Source: Brugia malayi
Lineage: Eukaryota > Nematoda > Chromadorea > Rhabditida > Onchocercidae
NCBI RefSeq assembly: GCF_000002995.4
Contig: NW_025062478.1
Coordinates: forward strand, 8,904,001-8,968,000
Direction of reading: 5' to 3'
Length of the DNA: 64,000 bases
Shown piece after piece: positions 1 to 15,000 of this stretch. Each line of letters opens with the position of its first letter. Positions within the stretch are counted from its first letter, which is position 1. Made by a program: the position numbers and the translations under genes. The notes beneath the pieces were generated by a model that did not search any database, was not told the origin of the DNA, and saw only the letters and a program-made list of their open reading frames with translations.

Positions 1-3000
1 TGATGAGATTTTGCGTTAAAGTTAAATGGCTAAAGTGATTAACAACTTCTTAAGTCATATTTCAATCTATTAAAGTAATTTATGAACAAAACTTGAAAAA
101 ACTTGTAAGAAATTACTTATAAATTCCTGCACAAATTTTAGCAGTTATTTTATTCGTTAATTAGTTAGTTAGTAACTGAATATATTTTATAAAAATTCTT
201 AAAATGGCATGAATGACTTATAAGTTCATGAAATCTCTCATCAAACATTAAATCTAAGATTCTTTGAAGTACATAATCAATGCTTTATACACATATGTAT
301 ATGGCGCAGTTTCCCAATTACTTCAATACATTTCATATTTCTATTCTAAAGAGATAATTCTTGCAATTTGAAATAAACATTTTTGGAATTGCAATAACTC
401 TTTTAATTGCCGAACTATCTATCACTGATTTTTTCATATCATATACATTGATATATTTGATGAGATTAGTTTTATCAATGTCAAATGATAAGGCTTGTTA
501 CATTAGAATTAAATGATAGTCTTAGCAGAGAAGATTAGGGAACTTTTGCAATGATTCATCTAATCCAATCATTATTTCTTGCTGATTAAAAGTAATCATT
601 TTATTGTTACCAATTAAAGATTGTTCAGTTTTGACCTATTTTGATAGCTTGGCAAATTATTCGACAGCACTCAGTCAGTTTCCATTTTCTAACGAAGTGG
701 GAAAAATTTGTATGTTTGTTCTTTGGGATTACAATTGGGTCTGATGGCTTAAGCTATTGCAGTAGGACACTAATAACCTTTCTCTTATTTATCCAATCTC
801 TCTCTCTCCCTCTCTGTGTCCCTCTCTCTCTCTCTCTCTCCGTGTGGGTGTATATGTAACTGAATTGAACAGATATTGGACAAAGAAGCTTCTACTCTAT
901 TGTTTGTACAATTGAAATTTCCGACTTTCCTCAGAGAAAAGGAATTGCTGCGCTAGCAGTGAAACGATTCGATTCAATTCAATTAGCTCTGAAGACTAAA
1001 CTATCCGAATTTTTTTTCCTCTTTAAAATTCAGTCCAGCATTTATGCAAACTGGAATAGGTAATCCGGAACAGCTAATGAAGGACAAGAGCGGAAAGTTT
1101 AATTTCAGTAGTATTTCAACTCTCTGCGCAGATACGTTCATGAAGTGCAAGAGAGAAGAAAAAAATTTGTTAAAACAAAGTAATCAAAATACGTCGAACT
1201 TCTTAATTAGAGAGAAAATGGGTTGAAAAAAGATTCAAAACCTCGAAGACGGAGATTTTATCAAAGAGACAAAGTTTTATCAGCGAGATTCTCTAATTTT
1301 TTACTAATAGAATTGGTTAATTGAAACCAAATGAATTCAGTCAATGAAAATCATTTCAAATTATACATTCAGTTGGTAATATCTTTGATTATGACACATT
1401 CATATCTACGGCAGATACTTAAGACTTTTCGCCTTTTATTTGTGCTATTTGACAAATCTCTTACTAATCAATAAAGCATTTAATATGATTGAATGGTATT
1501 AAAGTTTAATTTGTTTCATTGTTTATGATAATATCGTTGGTTTTACCCATTTCATACTGAATTGAAGACTTTCTAAATGAATGGTAGCCAGAAGTTTGTC
1601 TCTTCTCATTCATTACTTTAGTATCATTTAGAGAGAATGGATCGCTCTTACATAGCATAAATCATAATTAGCAATTTCATTTTCTCAATTAATTTATATA
1701 TTATTTAAATTATATACTAATTTATATCTTTTAAATAATTTTTAAATAAATTTTCAGTTTAATTTATCATACAAATGGAAAAAGTTTATTACAGCACCAT
1801 TCTTTTCATTTTATTATTTCCCCAAAACGAAAAAAAAAGAAAAAAAACAGCTGATATGAAAATGAAAACGATGAAAAGCGAAGTGAAGGAATAAAAATTG
1901 TCATTCAATAAAAAGAATTCGTTCTTTTAATTCATTTTTTTTTTTGTTTTTGTTTTCTTTTTTTCATCGAAAAAGCAATTACATATAGCTATATTTTTGT
2001 TTGGAAGATATATGAATAAAATAAAATATATCATTGTTCAATCTGTCAGTTCATTTATTGCATTGTTATTGAGAGAGGAAAGGCATTGCAAGATAAGTAA
2101 TACGTCGAAAAGATAAACTTTGCCAACTTTGTCATTTGAAACTTATTCCGTCTACCATTTCATTTCAAAATTGCAATCTCATTAGCTTAAAATTTATTTC
2201 CGCCTATACTATTCTGCTATTTTTTTCTTTATGTATTAATTTGGAAGGATATTTTGGATGACATTGCATTTAAAATGGTGATAATGTCTTGTTCAATTTC
2301 TAAGAAACAATTTTTGAAATTTGAAAACGATGAATATTACAATAGCGTTGATAACATGATGTTATCACAGAAAGCTTGATAATTGCTTTTTGCTGCATGC
2401 TGTGCTAGCTTATCTGAAGTTATCATAACTAAATCAGAATTTATCACCAATAACAATATTAGAAATTGTGGTCGATATTTTACATTAAAAAAATCTGACT
2501 ACTTAAGAAGAAAAAAAAACTCTGAGTAATTCAAAAAATATTATCAAATTCTTAGAATCTTTTTCATCTCTCACAGATACAACGACTAAAAATATTTCAA
2601 TTTAGATTTTCTCTTCTTTTTTTTTTTCTTTTTAAGACGTGTAATTTGAAAGACAAATGCAATTTTTTTTTTTTTTTTCTTTTTTTGCTTCATTCTTTTT
2701 TCTTCTGCGAAAGCATCAAAGTTATACTTAAATGAGAAAATTATACTAAAGAAAGAAATATTCCTATAAAAGTTGAAAGTTTAAAAGGAAGTGCAAAAAA
2801 TTTTCATATAAAAAGTTACTGGTCATTTCCCTTGGAAAAACAACTTTTTTATCTCAATGAATTACTGATAAGGCGCTATTAGTGCACAAACAGTTGGAAA
2901 TGTTTTCTCTCTCTCTCCCTCCCTCTCTCTCTCCTTTTTTCATTCTTATCTAATATAGTTTAATTCTTTTTTAATTTGTGCTTTCCTAAGTTTACATTAG

Positions 3001-3688
3001 TATCTTAACTAATTCTCTTTACAATAAGAGGAAATTGGAAAAAAAAAGAAAGTAAATTTCAGTTGAAACAAAATAATGCAAAAAAACTTCATTAAATTTA
3101 ATAAAATTTTGCTTAGAATTACTTAAAGAGACATCAACATTCAGTTTAGATTAAGTAAACTTCATAATACTTCAAAAAAACTAACTAAATGAATGTCATA
3201 AGAAGTAAATTATTTAAAACAATAAGTTAATAAGTAGAAAAAAAAAAAACGAAAACTTAGTAAGAAGTCAGCAATAAGTATGAATGGCAGTAAATTTGGA
3301 GTGATGACAACGAGTTAACTGTTTCAGATGGAAGTTTGGACAATATCGCCTGCTGCTTGGGTTGCGTGACATTGCGACAGCAAAAGGCGTAATCATCCCT
3401 TCTCATGATAGTCTGATGAATATTTCAGAATAAGGAAGAGGGAAAAAATGAATCAATGAAAATGTGAAATTAAGATGAATATTTAAATAAAAAAAAAAAG
3501 AGTGAGAGAAGGTAGTGGTGAAACATTGATTAATCGAGAATGTCTTCATGTTTCATTCATTTTTATCATCATGTTTAAATTTCATAAGATTAAATTTGAA
3601 TTACATTGATTTTAAATGAGAAATATTAAATTGACAAAAGATCAAATTAACTAAATTGATCCACTGAAAATTTTACACAGTTAATTGG

Positions 3689-3734
<46 letters not shown>

Positions 3735-6700
3735 CATAATGTGTAAACTATTTAAGGAAAAATTTAGGCTAATTTTTCTAGAATAAGACTAAAGATTGGC
3801 ATATAGCATTAGAATAACATTCGCATATAGCTAACAATTTATTTATCCTTTGATGAATGTTCAATCGTCTCGAATTTGGCCACTTGAAAGTTTCAGCCTG
3901 ATCAAAATAAAAACTCACATCCTTTCATTCGGTACTGCCGGAAAAAAATACTATAGTACTTCAATTTTCTGTTCTTTTTCCTCTTTCCTCAATTTTTACT
4001 TATTAGCGATGAATGTTTTCAGCTTTTCAAGACAATATTTCAAAAATAAAAACAAAGAAAAAAATACATTTACACACTTTTCGTTTTTGTTTCTACAACC
4101 TTTTCACTAATTTGTTCTAAAAAAAAAGAGATATATTGAATATGATTAGATTCCAGATAGATTAAAAAGAAGTTTTAATTAATGCTGAAATAAATAAGTT
4201 AAAAATTAAGTATTATAAAGCAACTGAACAATGTTTTCCAAATCGTTACGTACAGAAAGTATTACGGATTCCTGAATAATCTGGAAAATGACTAATCAGG
4301 AATGTTTGCCAAACATAGTGATGGAATTCCTGTCAGCCGAAAAGTGCTTAAAAGAAAAAAGAATAAAGTATTGGATAGTTCTGATGTTTGCTTCGAATTC
4401 TTCGTTTACCTATAATTGTCCTTCATATACCTTTAATTTTCATTCTCCTTTGATACTTTCATTAATTCCAAGAGAATCAATGCAAATACCGCCGTTTGTT
4501 AAACGATCTCTTAGATGAAAGCTTATGGGAATGGAAATTCAACCAATAATATATTATTAAACAAAACTTTTTGGCTATCTTTTATTGACAAAATTGAAAA
4601 AAAAAAAGTATAAATTTTACATTCTCTTTCGTTTGTCGAAAATAAAAAGGAAAAAAAAAGAATGCAAAAACAAAAAATAGAAAATATATTATTGTCAAAA
4701 ATTTTCCACTTTCAAATGCAAACCTAAGTGACATCAAAGTGATATGATTTTATGGATAAGTTTGACAAACTTAAAGATAATATCAACCGGATTTTTGCAG
4801 TTGAAAAAGTGAAAATACTGCCTTTAACAAATATTATTTAGATTTTTATTTAAAATAAATAATATAAAACGGCATTCATAAAGTTAGAAATTTTACATTG
4901 CAAATAAGGGAAAGGTTTACATATGTGTTTGTTATGTAAATCTCTGTATTAAATTCTAAAAAAAAAAAAAGGAGAAATGTGCAAAATTGAATAACAATTA
5001 AGCAAATCTTGTTTTTTCACATTTTATTTCTGATCTTAAATTTAGTTTCATATTAGAAATTTAACTTTAAATTAGAAAGAGGGCATTGGTTTTAAAAAAT
5101 GACGTATGAGACGTCTGAAACAAACAAAATGCACATTTACATATATATGAAAGATGAAAATTGCATGGAAATTTCATCCATTTTTCACTTTCAATGAAAT
5201 ATTAGAAATTTAAGAATGTAAAAAGCTGAAGAAAGAAGTAAGTGAAGTGAGTGAGGCATTAGAATTTATCATCTATTCATGCGATCAAATATTTCTAATC
5301 GATTCTATTGTTTCACTCACTTTTTCTCTCGTAAAAGTTATTGCCCAAATAATTTCAAATTGAGATGAAATCATTTCTCAACTGATAATTATATATTCGT
5401 TCAATTTGATCTTAAAATTCGATTCAATCAAAATAAATCAATTCAAATTGATTATCAATCATTTCCAATTTTGCCACCTACGCTTACAGATAAAAAAAAA
5501 AAATTTTTTTTTCAAAACACAGCAATATTACTCAAAACAGCCAAGTCAATGATTATTTAGTGAGCTTTTTTTTCCTTCAAAAAAAAAAAAAATTTCCAAT
5601 TTCGAATGTGGCTTTAATAGTACTGGATAATTGATTCTTTTTTGCTTATAAGATTAAACTTGTTTTATAGATGGATCTTTCTCAAAAAATTCCTACAAAA
5701 AAAAAACTTTTAATAATGTGCAGAATAGAGAAGAATAAATTTATGCAATTATAAATTAATTGCATAAATCGTAAAAAAACGAAAAAGAAATTTTATGACA
5801 AAGTAATTTGTAATGAATATAACATTTGAAGAAAGATTGAAAGAAAGGAAAATTTATGACTTTTTCCAATGTTTTAATATGAGATTATTCAAAAAAAAAA
5901 AAAGAAAAAAAGAAGAAAAATGCCTTATAATTCTATGGCATTACAATTTTTAGTTTCATTGGTTGTTTTTGGCTTTTTAGGAAATCAGTGTGCCGGAAAA
6001 ACATTTTACTTTAGCTATATTACTGAATCAAACCGGACATAGTAGCCATCAATACAGGCTTAATTTAACCCATTAAACTCCGGAATGAATTCCATTCTAT
6101 GAATAGTTGATAGAAAGGAAATGGTGAAGAATCGAGAATCGATCGGGTCGTTTCGTTGCAAAACATTCCGTCTGGTTATTATTTGAAATGGAAGATGCTG
6201 GTGACAACAGTGAAAATATATTGCATTGAATATAAACTAATCAAATATCCAACAAATTAAAGAAATGGAATAATTTATCGGTTTAAAGGATTCCTATACC
6301 TTAAGATATTGGCAATGTAAGAAAAAAAAAAAAAAACTTTTACTCCAGACTATTGAGACTAAATTACTATTTTATAAATGAATGTTTAAAATTATCACTT
6401 ACAAGTCTGTTGAAAAACAATGTATTTTTGTCGTGTTCTTATTTAATAAATCAATTATAAAATTGTTTGAAATAATTAATAAAAAAATTTTTGCAGCATT
6501 AGTGAGTAAAATAAATAAAAAACAATTATCACATCTAAATGTTTATAAAAACATAAGAAATGAATTTCAGATCAGATCATTTTTGATATTATCTGAAACT
6601 TTGTTACATTTGAGTACAATTATGCATTTCTTTTGACATAAAAAACTTGTCGTAAATGATTTAAAACATAAACAACCCAATTCAAGATTTTCTTTTTTAA

Positions 6701-9700
6701 ACGGAAAAATTTTATAAAAATCCAGTAGCATGAATAAATAAAAAGTCAGTAAATTTGAATGAAATTTTTATTGAAATATTTGATGCAATATTTATTGTCT
6801 AATCTGTTTAATTACTACTTGACTGAATGATAATAAATGTTATATTGAAGTGCAATTTATTGAAATTCGTGTTGACAATATATCAAACTGAAAATGACAA
6901 AGAATTTGTTCATTTATATATGAAGCACACTTCGAAAGATGACTATCGTTCCCTTTTTGTACTCTATCATATGAACAATTTTAAACGTTGAAATTTTGTT
7001 TTCTTTCTAATATTTTCTCTTCCATCTTTTCATCTTCCTTTTCTTTTTATTCCAAATCTATCTGATCAGTTGTTTAAGTTCAATACAAAATGATTTTCAA
7101 TGAAGCGAAAGCATTCATAATTTGGATCCTAAGAATGTAACATTTCAGATTTCTTAAATTCTTATAAGCATTAAATGCTTATAAACAGAAAGTCTCTTTT
7201 GATGTATCGATTTAAACGATATAAATGTCAACTTAAGAATTTAGTGATTGCAAATTCAAATATATGAATATAGATTCAGGGAAATGATCTGAACTCATGA
7301 ATCTTTATATATTTCTAAGTATAATACTACTGATTTGTTCAATATTAAAATTAATATTTTAAAGTTTCAATTGAAATATTGCCCGAACATTATCATTTTG
7401 ACTATGCTCAATTTCAATGATTGAGTAATTTGTTATCTTGATAATTTGTGTCTAATTTAACTTTCTGTTTTTTACTTAATCTTCTCCGAAAGCATTACTG
7501 TTTTTAATATTGCTTAGAAATAAGTGAAGTTGAAAGAGTGCTTTTTTTACTTCTAGTAGGAAAGAATTAAGGAAAAGAAAGATGAAGTTATGATAAGTTA
7601 GATTTTAAAGGTTAGAATTTAACCTTTCTTTGATTGTTTATCCAAAACAAAGTGTTAACAACTATGTAACTAAAAAGATACTTCTCATTTTAAAAAGTTT
7701 AGTTGAAAAATTTTTTTGAAATATATTTTTTGAGAAAAACATTACATTAAAGCTATTTTCTGATGTTACCTATTGCAGAATATACGCCTGCAAATATTTA
7801 GAAAGCCGACTGACAAATAAAAACTTCCAGTCATAAAATAAATCTGATCACGAGAATCTCGGAAAAACGTTTATTACTACGTTTACTTCTTACGTTTATT
7901 CATTAATAGTGGAAATAGCTTCAAATTCTGACCATCTATCTACGTAGACTGAGTATTTGTTAACGGAAGAACTCTGATAGCAAACGTTTCCGTCAATAAA
8001 TTTTCTAACCTTTTAATGAAAATTTTCAAATAGAAATGAACTTTTTCTCTTTTCTCTCTCTCTCTTTCCCTTTCTTTTACCACAATTTAGTTTTGCTTTT
8101 TATAGCGAACAATCTTCTTTTATTTGCTAATTCCTTGTCATCAAGAAGTTCCTATTAATAACAGTACTGTATTGGTGGCGAAAGTAGCGAATCAGGCTAA
8201 TTTATTAGGCTTTCAGGAATTCCGGAGATTAAAGTGAGGCATTCACTGGTTTCTTATCCTATCCTGACTTAGCCTCTTACCTTCATTATCATATATTATT
8301 ATCAGTGCATGAAATAGTCACAATAACTTTGTCGATGACATGAACATCATAGATATGCGCTGTGGATGAGCATAGTAATCGGCGCCGTCTGGCGCCTTCA
8401 TGTCCCAGACAGACCGAAGGAACCATCAGAATTTTGATGATTACCTTTCGAAGAATGGAAGAAAAACACTGCATGTCTTGGAGATATAGGAAGGAAGGAA
8501 TCATCTCATTCCACCAATCCCTGTCTTCGGTTCCGTTCAAATCATCTTCCACCTAGGTTGCACCGGTTTTCCATGATTATATCACTTCGCTTTTCATTTA
8601 CCCATGGATTCCAGTAAGTATGCGACAGTGTCTACACTTTAAATCATCTCGTTCATTTCAAGATGAAAGGTTATTAGAAGGATCGAATCGAGTGGTCTGA
8701 TAATAGTTGGTGGAAGGGTAAAGGGTCATCACCACTACTTATAATTTTAGCTGGTAGTGGTCATAATCTGATAATGGAAGAAGGCAACATGATATTTTGC
8801 AATAGAAATTGTTAAGCTAAAACACCGTGGTGGAACGAAGGAAAGAGAGTTTATTACTCGCTGATGGGAAATGATAAGGTCAAAGGTGCACAATTCATTT
8901 ATGCGAATTTGAAATTAGCTGATTTGATTTGATGGTTTATCTGTGTTTGAAACTTTTCGCAATCATTTCAATAGAGGTTTTCTGACAAAAAATGAGAGAA
9001 AGGAAATTTGAAAATTCTTCTTAGTAACAACCAGAATAATCAACTAGCATATTAATTTTATAGGAATTTATGAAGAAACGGCAAAACTTTACTTACTGTA
9101 ACTCAATATCTCATGATGACTTTTTGGATTTAGATTTTATTGAATTGAAATCAAAGATTTATAATTTAATTCGTCAAAGCAATGAATAATAATGTCATCT
9201 ATCACAGAATTGCAATAACAACAATAAAAACACCAACAATAATATCAATTGAATGTAATGGTGCCAAGTGGCCAGAGTAATCATTTTTCCTAAAGTGATA
9301 CTCGCAGTTTAATAAAATTCATAATTTATATAAAAATCAGCGATTCTTAAATGCTACACATTCTAAGCAACATGTTATAGCTAGCAGTTATCCATAGAAG
9401 AAATGTGAAGAAATCATTATCAGAAATTTGTATTTCAGATAATTTTTACTTTTACCTATATTCTCAAATTTTTATTTTACTAATGCAAAATAAATGTCCA
9501 AATTTTCTTCTTTTGTCGTTATTTTTAAGAGCTGAACAAAAGCAGTTTTCATGTAAATATTTGTTCCCTTCTTCGGTACAGTCTAAATTGCTACTTTTGG
9601 TATAAAGTTGGTGTAAAAAGTATTATAATTACATATCACGTGAGTGACGTTTTTGTCGAGATTTTATTTGGATCATTCACAAAAATACTATAATATTTTT

Positions 9701-12081
9701 TAATCAAGCGTATGATCAACATAATTATTTATTGTCTTGATCTCTCAACAATTCCGTCCAGTTTTTGATGAGCTGCGATGGTATTACGTATGCTTGCATG
9801 TAACTCACGTAAACTCGAGAATTTGTACTTTTCTTAGCTAGTTGCTATTCATTGACAGTATTCACTGTAGAAGTATAACTGAACATCAGATGATCAATTC
9901 ACTGATTAAATAAAATTCAAAAGTGTTCATTCCTCTCTTCTCTCTATAGATTTCAGCTTTTATTGTTCCGTTGAGATATTTGAATTTCACCAGGAACTCT
10001 CGAAGACAATCGTGTTGACATATAATTGGAACATATTATGCCTTGTCAACACTTAAATCAGTGCCATTCGTTCCTGCCACTAGAAGTTGCCATATTTTTA
10101 TCACTGTGGAACTTTCACATAAATACTTCCATTATCAGTAAGTGAATTGATTTGCATTGGATAACTTCGATAAGCCATAGGTTCCAGAAGTAATAAAAGT
10201 TAATGTGGAAGACGAACTGAAATTCATGATGAATGAATAAATTCTATTATCAGTTAATCATTTTTATATCATTTATATGCATCATATCTGTTAAAAATTC
10301 ACAGCAGAAGTCTTAGAAAATTGGGATACTTTTTAAGTCTTCAAAAATTTCCAAATTGTTTATTTATCTTAAAAAAAAAAAAAAGTAAATAATGACAACG
10401 TTGTGGAAAATCAATTTATAAGAATTACTGTTTTCTGATGATTTCGAATAAGTTTAATGCTTTTTTGTTTCTCTAATATAAAAATGAAACAATATCTTGT
10501 GTTTGCTTTACTTTTCTTTAACCTTTAAATATGTCAACAGTTTCGTTAATTCTTTTTACAGTTTATTTAGGCCATTTTAAATTGTTCAAAAAAAAAAAAA
10601 AAAAAAATAAGAAAATAAGATATTTCCTTACTTCTTTACTTTTCTTTTTCATTTTTGATTTCTCAAAATGCTATTATCCTATGCGTGCATATTTTTTTTA
10701 AATCAACACTTACACAGAATGTTATCGTCCAATGAATCATAAAAATTCTCATCGAATTACCAAAATATCAGGATGAACAAAAAATTTTCATCCGACTATT
10801 GTAAATGATATCCAGGCATTACTTTGAAATCTCGGGAACAACCTTTGCTCATTTATCGAGGTTCCTTTCTAGTCATCATTTAGATTTTTTAATTCAAGAC
10901 GTACCGGAAGGGAATAATAGGTGCCAAAATGATTTAATGACATATTTTGGTTTAACAGTAAAATTTAAACCACTATACTTTTTTCTAATCATTCGAACAA
11001 TCAAATTTTGAACACAAAAAGTTGATTGTCTTCCGGTTCACTGTCCTAGCAATTAATTAAATAAAAAAATTCTTATCTTAAATACCTCAGCTACCTTGAC
11101 ATATGTTCACTGGCTTTAAACAGCTGTGTCTATTATTCGATTCGAAGCGATAATTTCTTTTTTTTTCCATTTTCCCTTTTACACTTGTGATATAAAAGCT
11201 AGAATTTGAAGTAAACCTAAATTTCTACCACTTTTCAATCTTACATTTACATTTATTCTCTTCTACTATAATTGATTGAGTAATTAGGTTTGCATTTACC
11301 TATGTAATAAGTTAATTGTTTATTTGATATTTAGCATAGATAATATCTGTATTTGTAACTTGTAATTTACAGTACTTATTATGCATATATATTTAGAAAT
11401 CGTAAATTGTGAAAGTGAACTAAAAGATACAAATCAGTACTGCTAAGACAATTTCATTGAAATGCAAATTTGTTAGCAAAAAAAAATTTATTCATTTTTC
11501 AAAATGATTTACTGAAAGAGAATGTACTTTTTTTTTTCTTTTCTCCACTTTCTCTCATTTAATTCAAAAGGACAGATGGTCAGACTTAATGATATTCCCT
11601 TTCTTTTTTTTTTCCTTTTTTGTTTCGAAAGTGATTTTAAAAGCATCAGCAAATGTATGTAATTAGAAAGAAAGCTATTCATGAATATTATTATTGAAAA
11701 AACGGTAAGCAATTATTTAAGCACAGTTCTTCAAATATCCGATAATCTCCTCCTGCTTCTTTGATCTATCATTTGATTACGGTAGTTTTGAAACCATTTC
11801 TGATTTCAATAATCCGTTTAAACGATTCACGGATAATGATTATATTTCTTGTTTGGAAATGTGAATGCAGTTGTCAAGGAGAATCTTAATTGATCTAAAT
11901 GATGCACAGCTTATTTTTAAATATCTTCAACAATTTCAGATTCTGTGATTTCCTCTCTATCTGTATATTTTGATTCGTTTCAATTCAATGATAATGACAG
12001 GAAGCGCTGTCAACGAAGCAACATTTGGAATTGTTGCATGGAGGATTCGATAGCCTAGCTGGGCCACAAATCACTCTCAAA
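1..12081. other. AT-rich intergenic region, no defended gene
   Basis: Both strands were read for spliced exons and nothing could be joined into a gene. The stretch holds many short A or T homopolymers, one T-run of 41 at 3691-3731, CT-rich tracts near 802-842 and 2906-2934, and scattered ORFs under 90 codons that are mostly Lys/Phe/Ile-rich. Two spots look exon-like but are unplaced: about 3329-3390 on the + strand and about 8440-8600 on the - strand. The last part must hold the promoter of the SMOC gene that begins at 12,082, but I recognise no element. Confidence 0.6.
3691..3731. repeat. 41-base T homopolymer
   Basis: Uninterrupted run of T, the longest in the window. Its exact length is likely to be unreliable in assembly. 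Confidence 0.9.
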
Positions 12082-15000
12082 ATGTCAATTTGCTTATTGC
12101 TCATTCACTTTTTTATTGGCTTAGGCAGTACCTATACAAATGCATTCGCATTAACAACAATTGCACAACTTAGAAGCGAACGATCTGTAAGTTTTCTGTT
12201 AGTAAGTCATCAACGATCTGTTAATAACACTTTAAATAAATTGAAATATGCTATAAATCATTTCCTCGGAATGAAACTTCAAAATTTTCAGTATCAATTC
12301 AAAAGTATAAGTAAAAGCATTTCTAAAAACAATTCAAAAAATATGTTGACCCTTTGACATCAATTATTTAAATGAAAAAGATTCATTTATTTCCGCCATC
12401 GAATAACGTGTTTTACGTATCACGAGACTCAGATATGCAATAGTATCAGTTTTATTTCAAATCACAAAAAGCATTTCAAATTCTTCAAATCTCAAAAAAT
12501 ACTTCAAATAGGAAATAAGTAAATAAGGTGACTTGAATACCAATTTTCTTATTATTAACTTAGATATTGACATGCGCATTACATGAATTCCTATAACTCT
12601 CATTAATTAGTTGCAGTTACATTGATATGTGCTTGCATATTTCTGAATAATCAAAATAAAAAAATTGAAAATTTGAAAGGCTCGTAATGAATACTGATCG
12701 ATTTAAATAATTTTTAACCTTTTGTTTTTCTGATAAATTGACAGAAGTGTTCTGCAACGAATTAAGTAACCAATGAAACAAAAATGAGGCATAGCATACT
12801 TTTCAAAAATAATAAGAAAGAAAAAATGGAAGGAAAAAGAAAGTTCTGAAATTGTTTTGAGGAATAAATTTATTTCGATTGATTAACCTTTTAGTGATAA
12901 GTGCAAACTGATATTTTTTTAAATTTCATTTAGTTAAAATTTAAGAATATTTTAGTTTAACTTTGTTTTACTTACCCATTTATCATATTTTTGCAAAATA
13001 TTTAGCAAGGAGAAGAAGAGTGTTTTATGCAAAAACTGTGCAATTACGAAGAAATGAATGTCGAGCCGATTTGTGGCAGTGATGGAAGAACCTATAATTC
13101 ATATTGTGAAGTAAAACGAGCTATATGCCATGGTAATCCAGTGAAAAAACAGTTTTCCGGACCTTGTCCTGGTATATTCCGTTTCTAACTTCCTTAATAG
13201 AAGTTAAGGACAAATGTGCAAACATCAAGGATGAGCAAATATTGAATGAATTTTAAATCTGATGCTATTGCAAATTTAATATTTTCAGAAAATAATCTTC
13301 GAATGCAAAAATATAAAATAACAAAAATGATTAAAAATGTAAGAAAAAAAATGATTTCGTGAAAACGAGTTTTAAAAGAACTTTGGGATATTTATTCCGA
13401 TCAGAAATATTGTTGTAGAAAATTTGCGATGTCAACTGGAACGAGCTTATCAGTTGAAATTAGCAGCGGAAAAAATGAATAGCAGTGAAGTTTACGTGCC
13501 GGAATGCAATGCTACCGATGGTTCGTATGCTACCATACAGGCTTGTTCATACTTATTAAATAAACGTAAAATTGTTTAACTATTCATTCTGTTATCAATC
13601 TTTTATCTTATCATGATATGATATGATAAAAGACTTAGGGAGTAGTCAAAGTCTCAGTTTTTATTCATGTGACTTTGGACTATGATAGCAATAAACATTT
13701 TATGTTCTGCTTTTTGTTAAATTCATGGAGGGAAGGGGAAGGATAGTTACACTAAATGGTTAGTACTATAAAATGTAGATGTTACAGTGTCACAAAAGCA
13801 CGGGTTATTGTTGGTGTGTGACACGGATCGGACGACCGTTGCCAAGTACATCTAAACGATATGGCATTCCGAATTGTCATATTTTGCAAAGTTGGCTTAT
13901 TTTAATGAGTTCCATTCGAAGATTTGATTTTTGTTGAAATTATTAGAAAGTAAATTTTGGATTAGAGACTAATAACAACAACTTTTTAATGATACGCCAT
14001 AGCATTTGATGGAAAAATTTACAAGAGATTGATAAGTGATAACGAATACCATGTACTTCCTGATAATGATTTTAGAGACGAAAATTGGACGACGTTCGCA
14101 TCGAAAAAGTAACGGTGATTCGGTATCCTTAAATGGTATGATTCATGCGACAGTGAATTATTTTTGTAATGAAATTGGTTAAGTGAACTTTTCCTTAGTG
14201 TCCAAAAGAATTTACTTATATTGACCCTACTCACTAAATCATGGCCTTTCTTACAACAAAAATGGAAAGGTCAATTAACATGTTTTCTGCACCGTTCTCT
14301 TCCGGATATTAGCACAATAATTTAATTGGCATTGATTTAAGCATAGCAAAATTTGCAGTATGTACAACGGTCGATCGATCAACATTCAATGCCAATTTGT
14401 TGAATATTTTTAAAAAGGAATACGAACGCAGCGAGCAATTTTTGCATCGTAAGTTGCTAAGAATTGCCCTTTTTTTTCCTTCTCTATTAATAATATTTGA
14501 AAATAAGCTAATATTTGTTAGCTATTTGCTGAAAGAAAAATATTTGCTAAGCACTGATAAATTTTATGATTATTTCATTACATTACTATTGACTTTTTAG
14601 ACACAAATGGGGCAATGCAATCATTTGATAAAAAGATATTACTTTGGAAATTTGGTCAGCTTGATAGCGATAAGAATAGCCGATTAAATTCAAAAGAATT
14701 CGGTGGTTTACGTCGTCTTGTTCGGTATGACTTTTCCTTCTAGTATTACTTAGCAGCTATCATCTTACTTGATTTGCTTATCTATTTGTCTTGTTCCAAA
14801 TGCAATTTCAGCCAGAAATGTCTTCTTAAATTTTGCAACTTGTTTGATCATATATAATCACTGCTATGAGATTTTACTTTATTGAATTCAATGATAACTG
14901 AAATTCCTAAATTTAGTGATTCGGAATTTTTTGTTTTCATACTTTAGCAATGTCACTACTAAAAAATTTAAATGCAGAAACTCTTGTCTAATAAATTAAT

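Noticed and set aside
641..859. 72-codon ORF ending in Ser/Leu repeats
   Set aside because: It opens on TTG and its end is a CT tract; no splice sites or homology.
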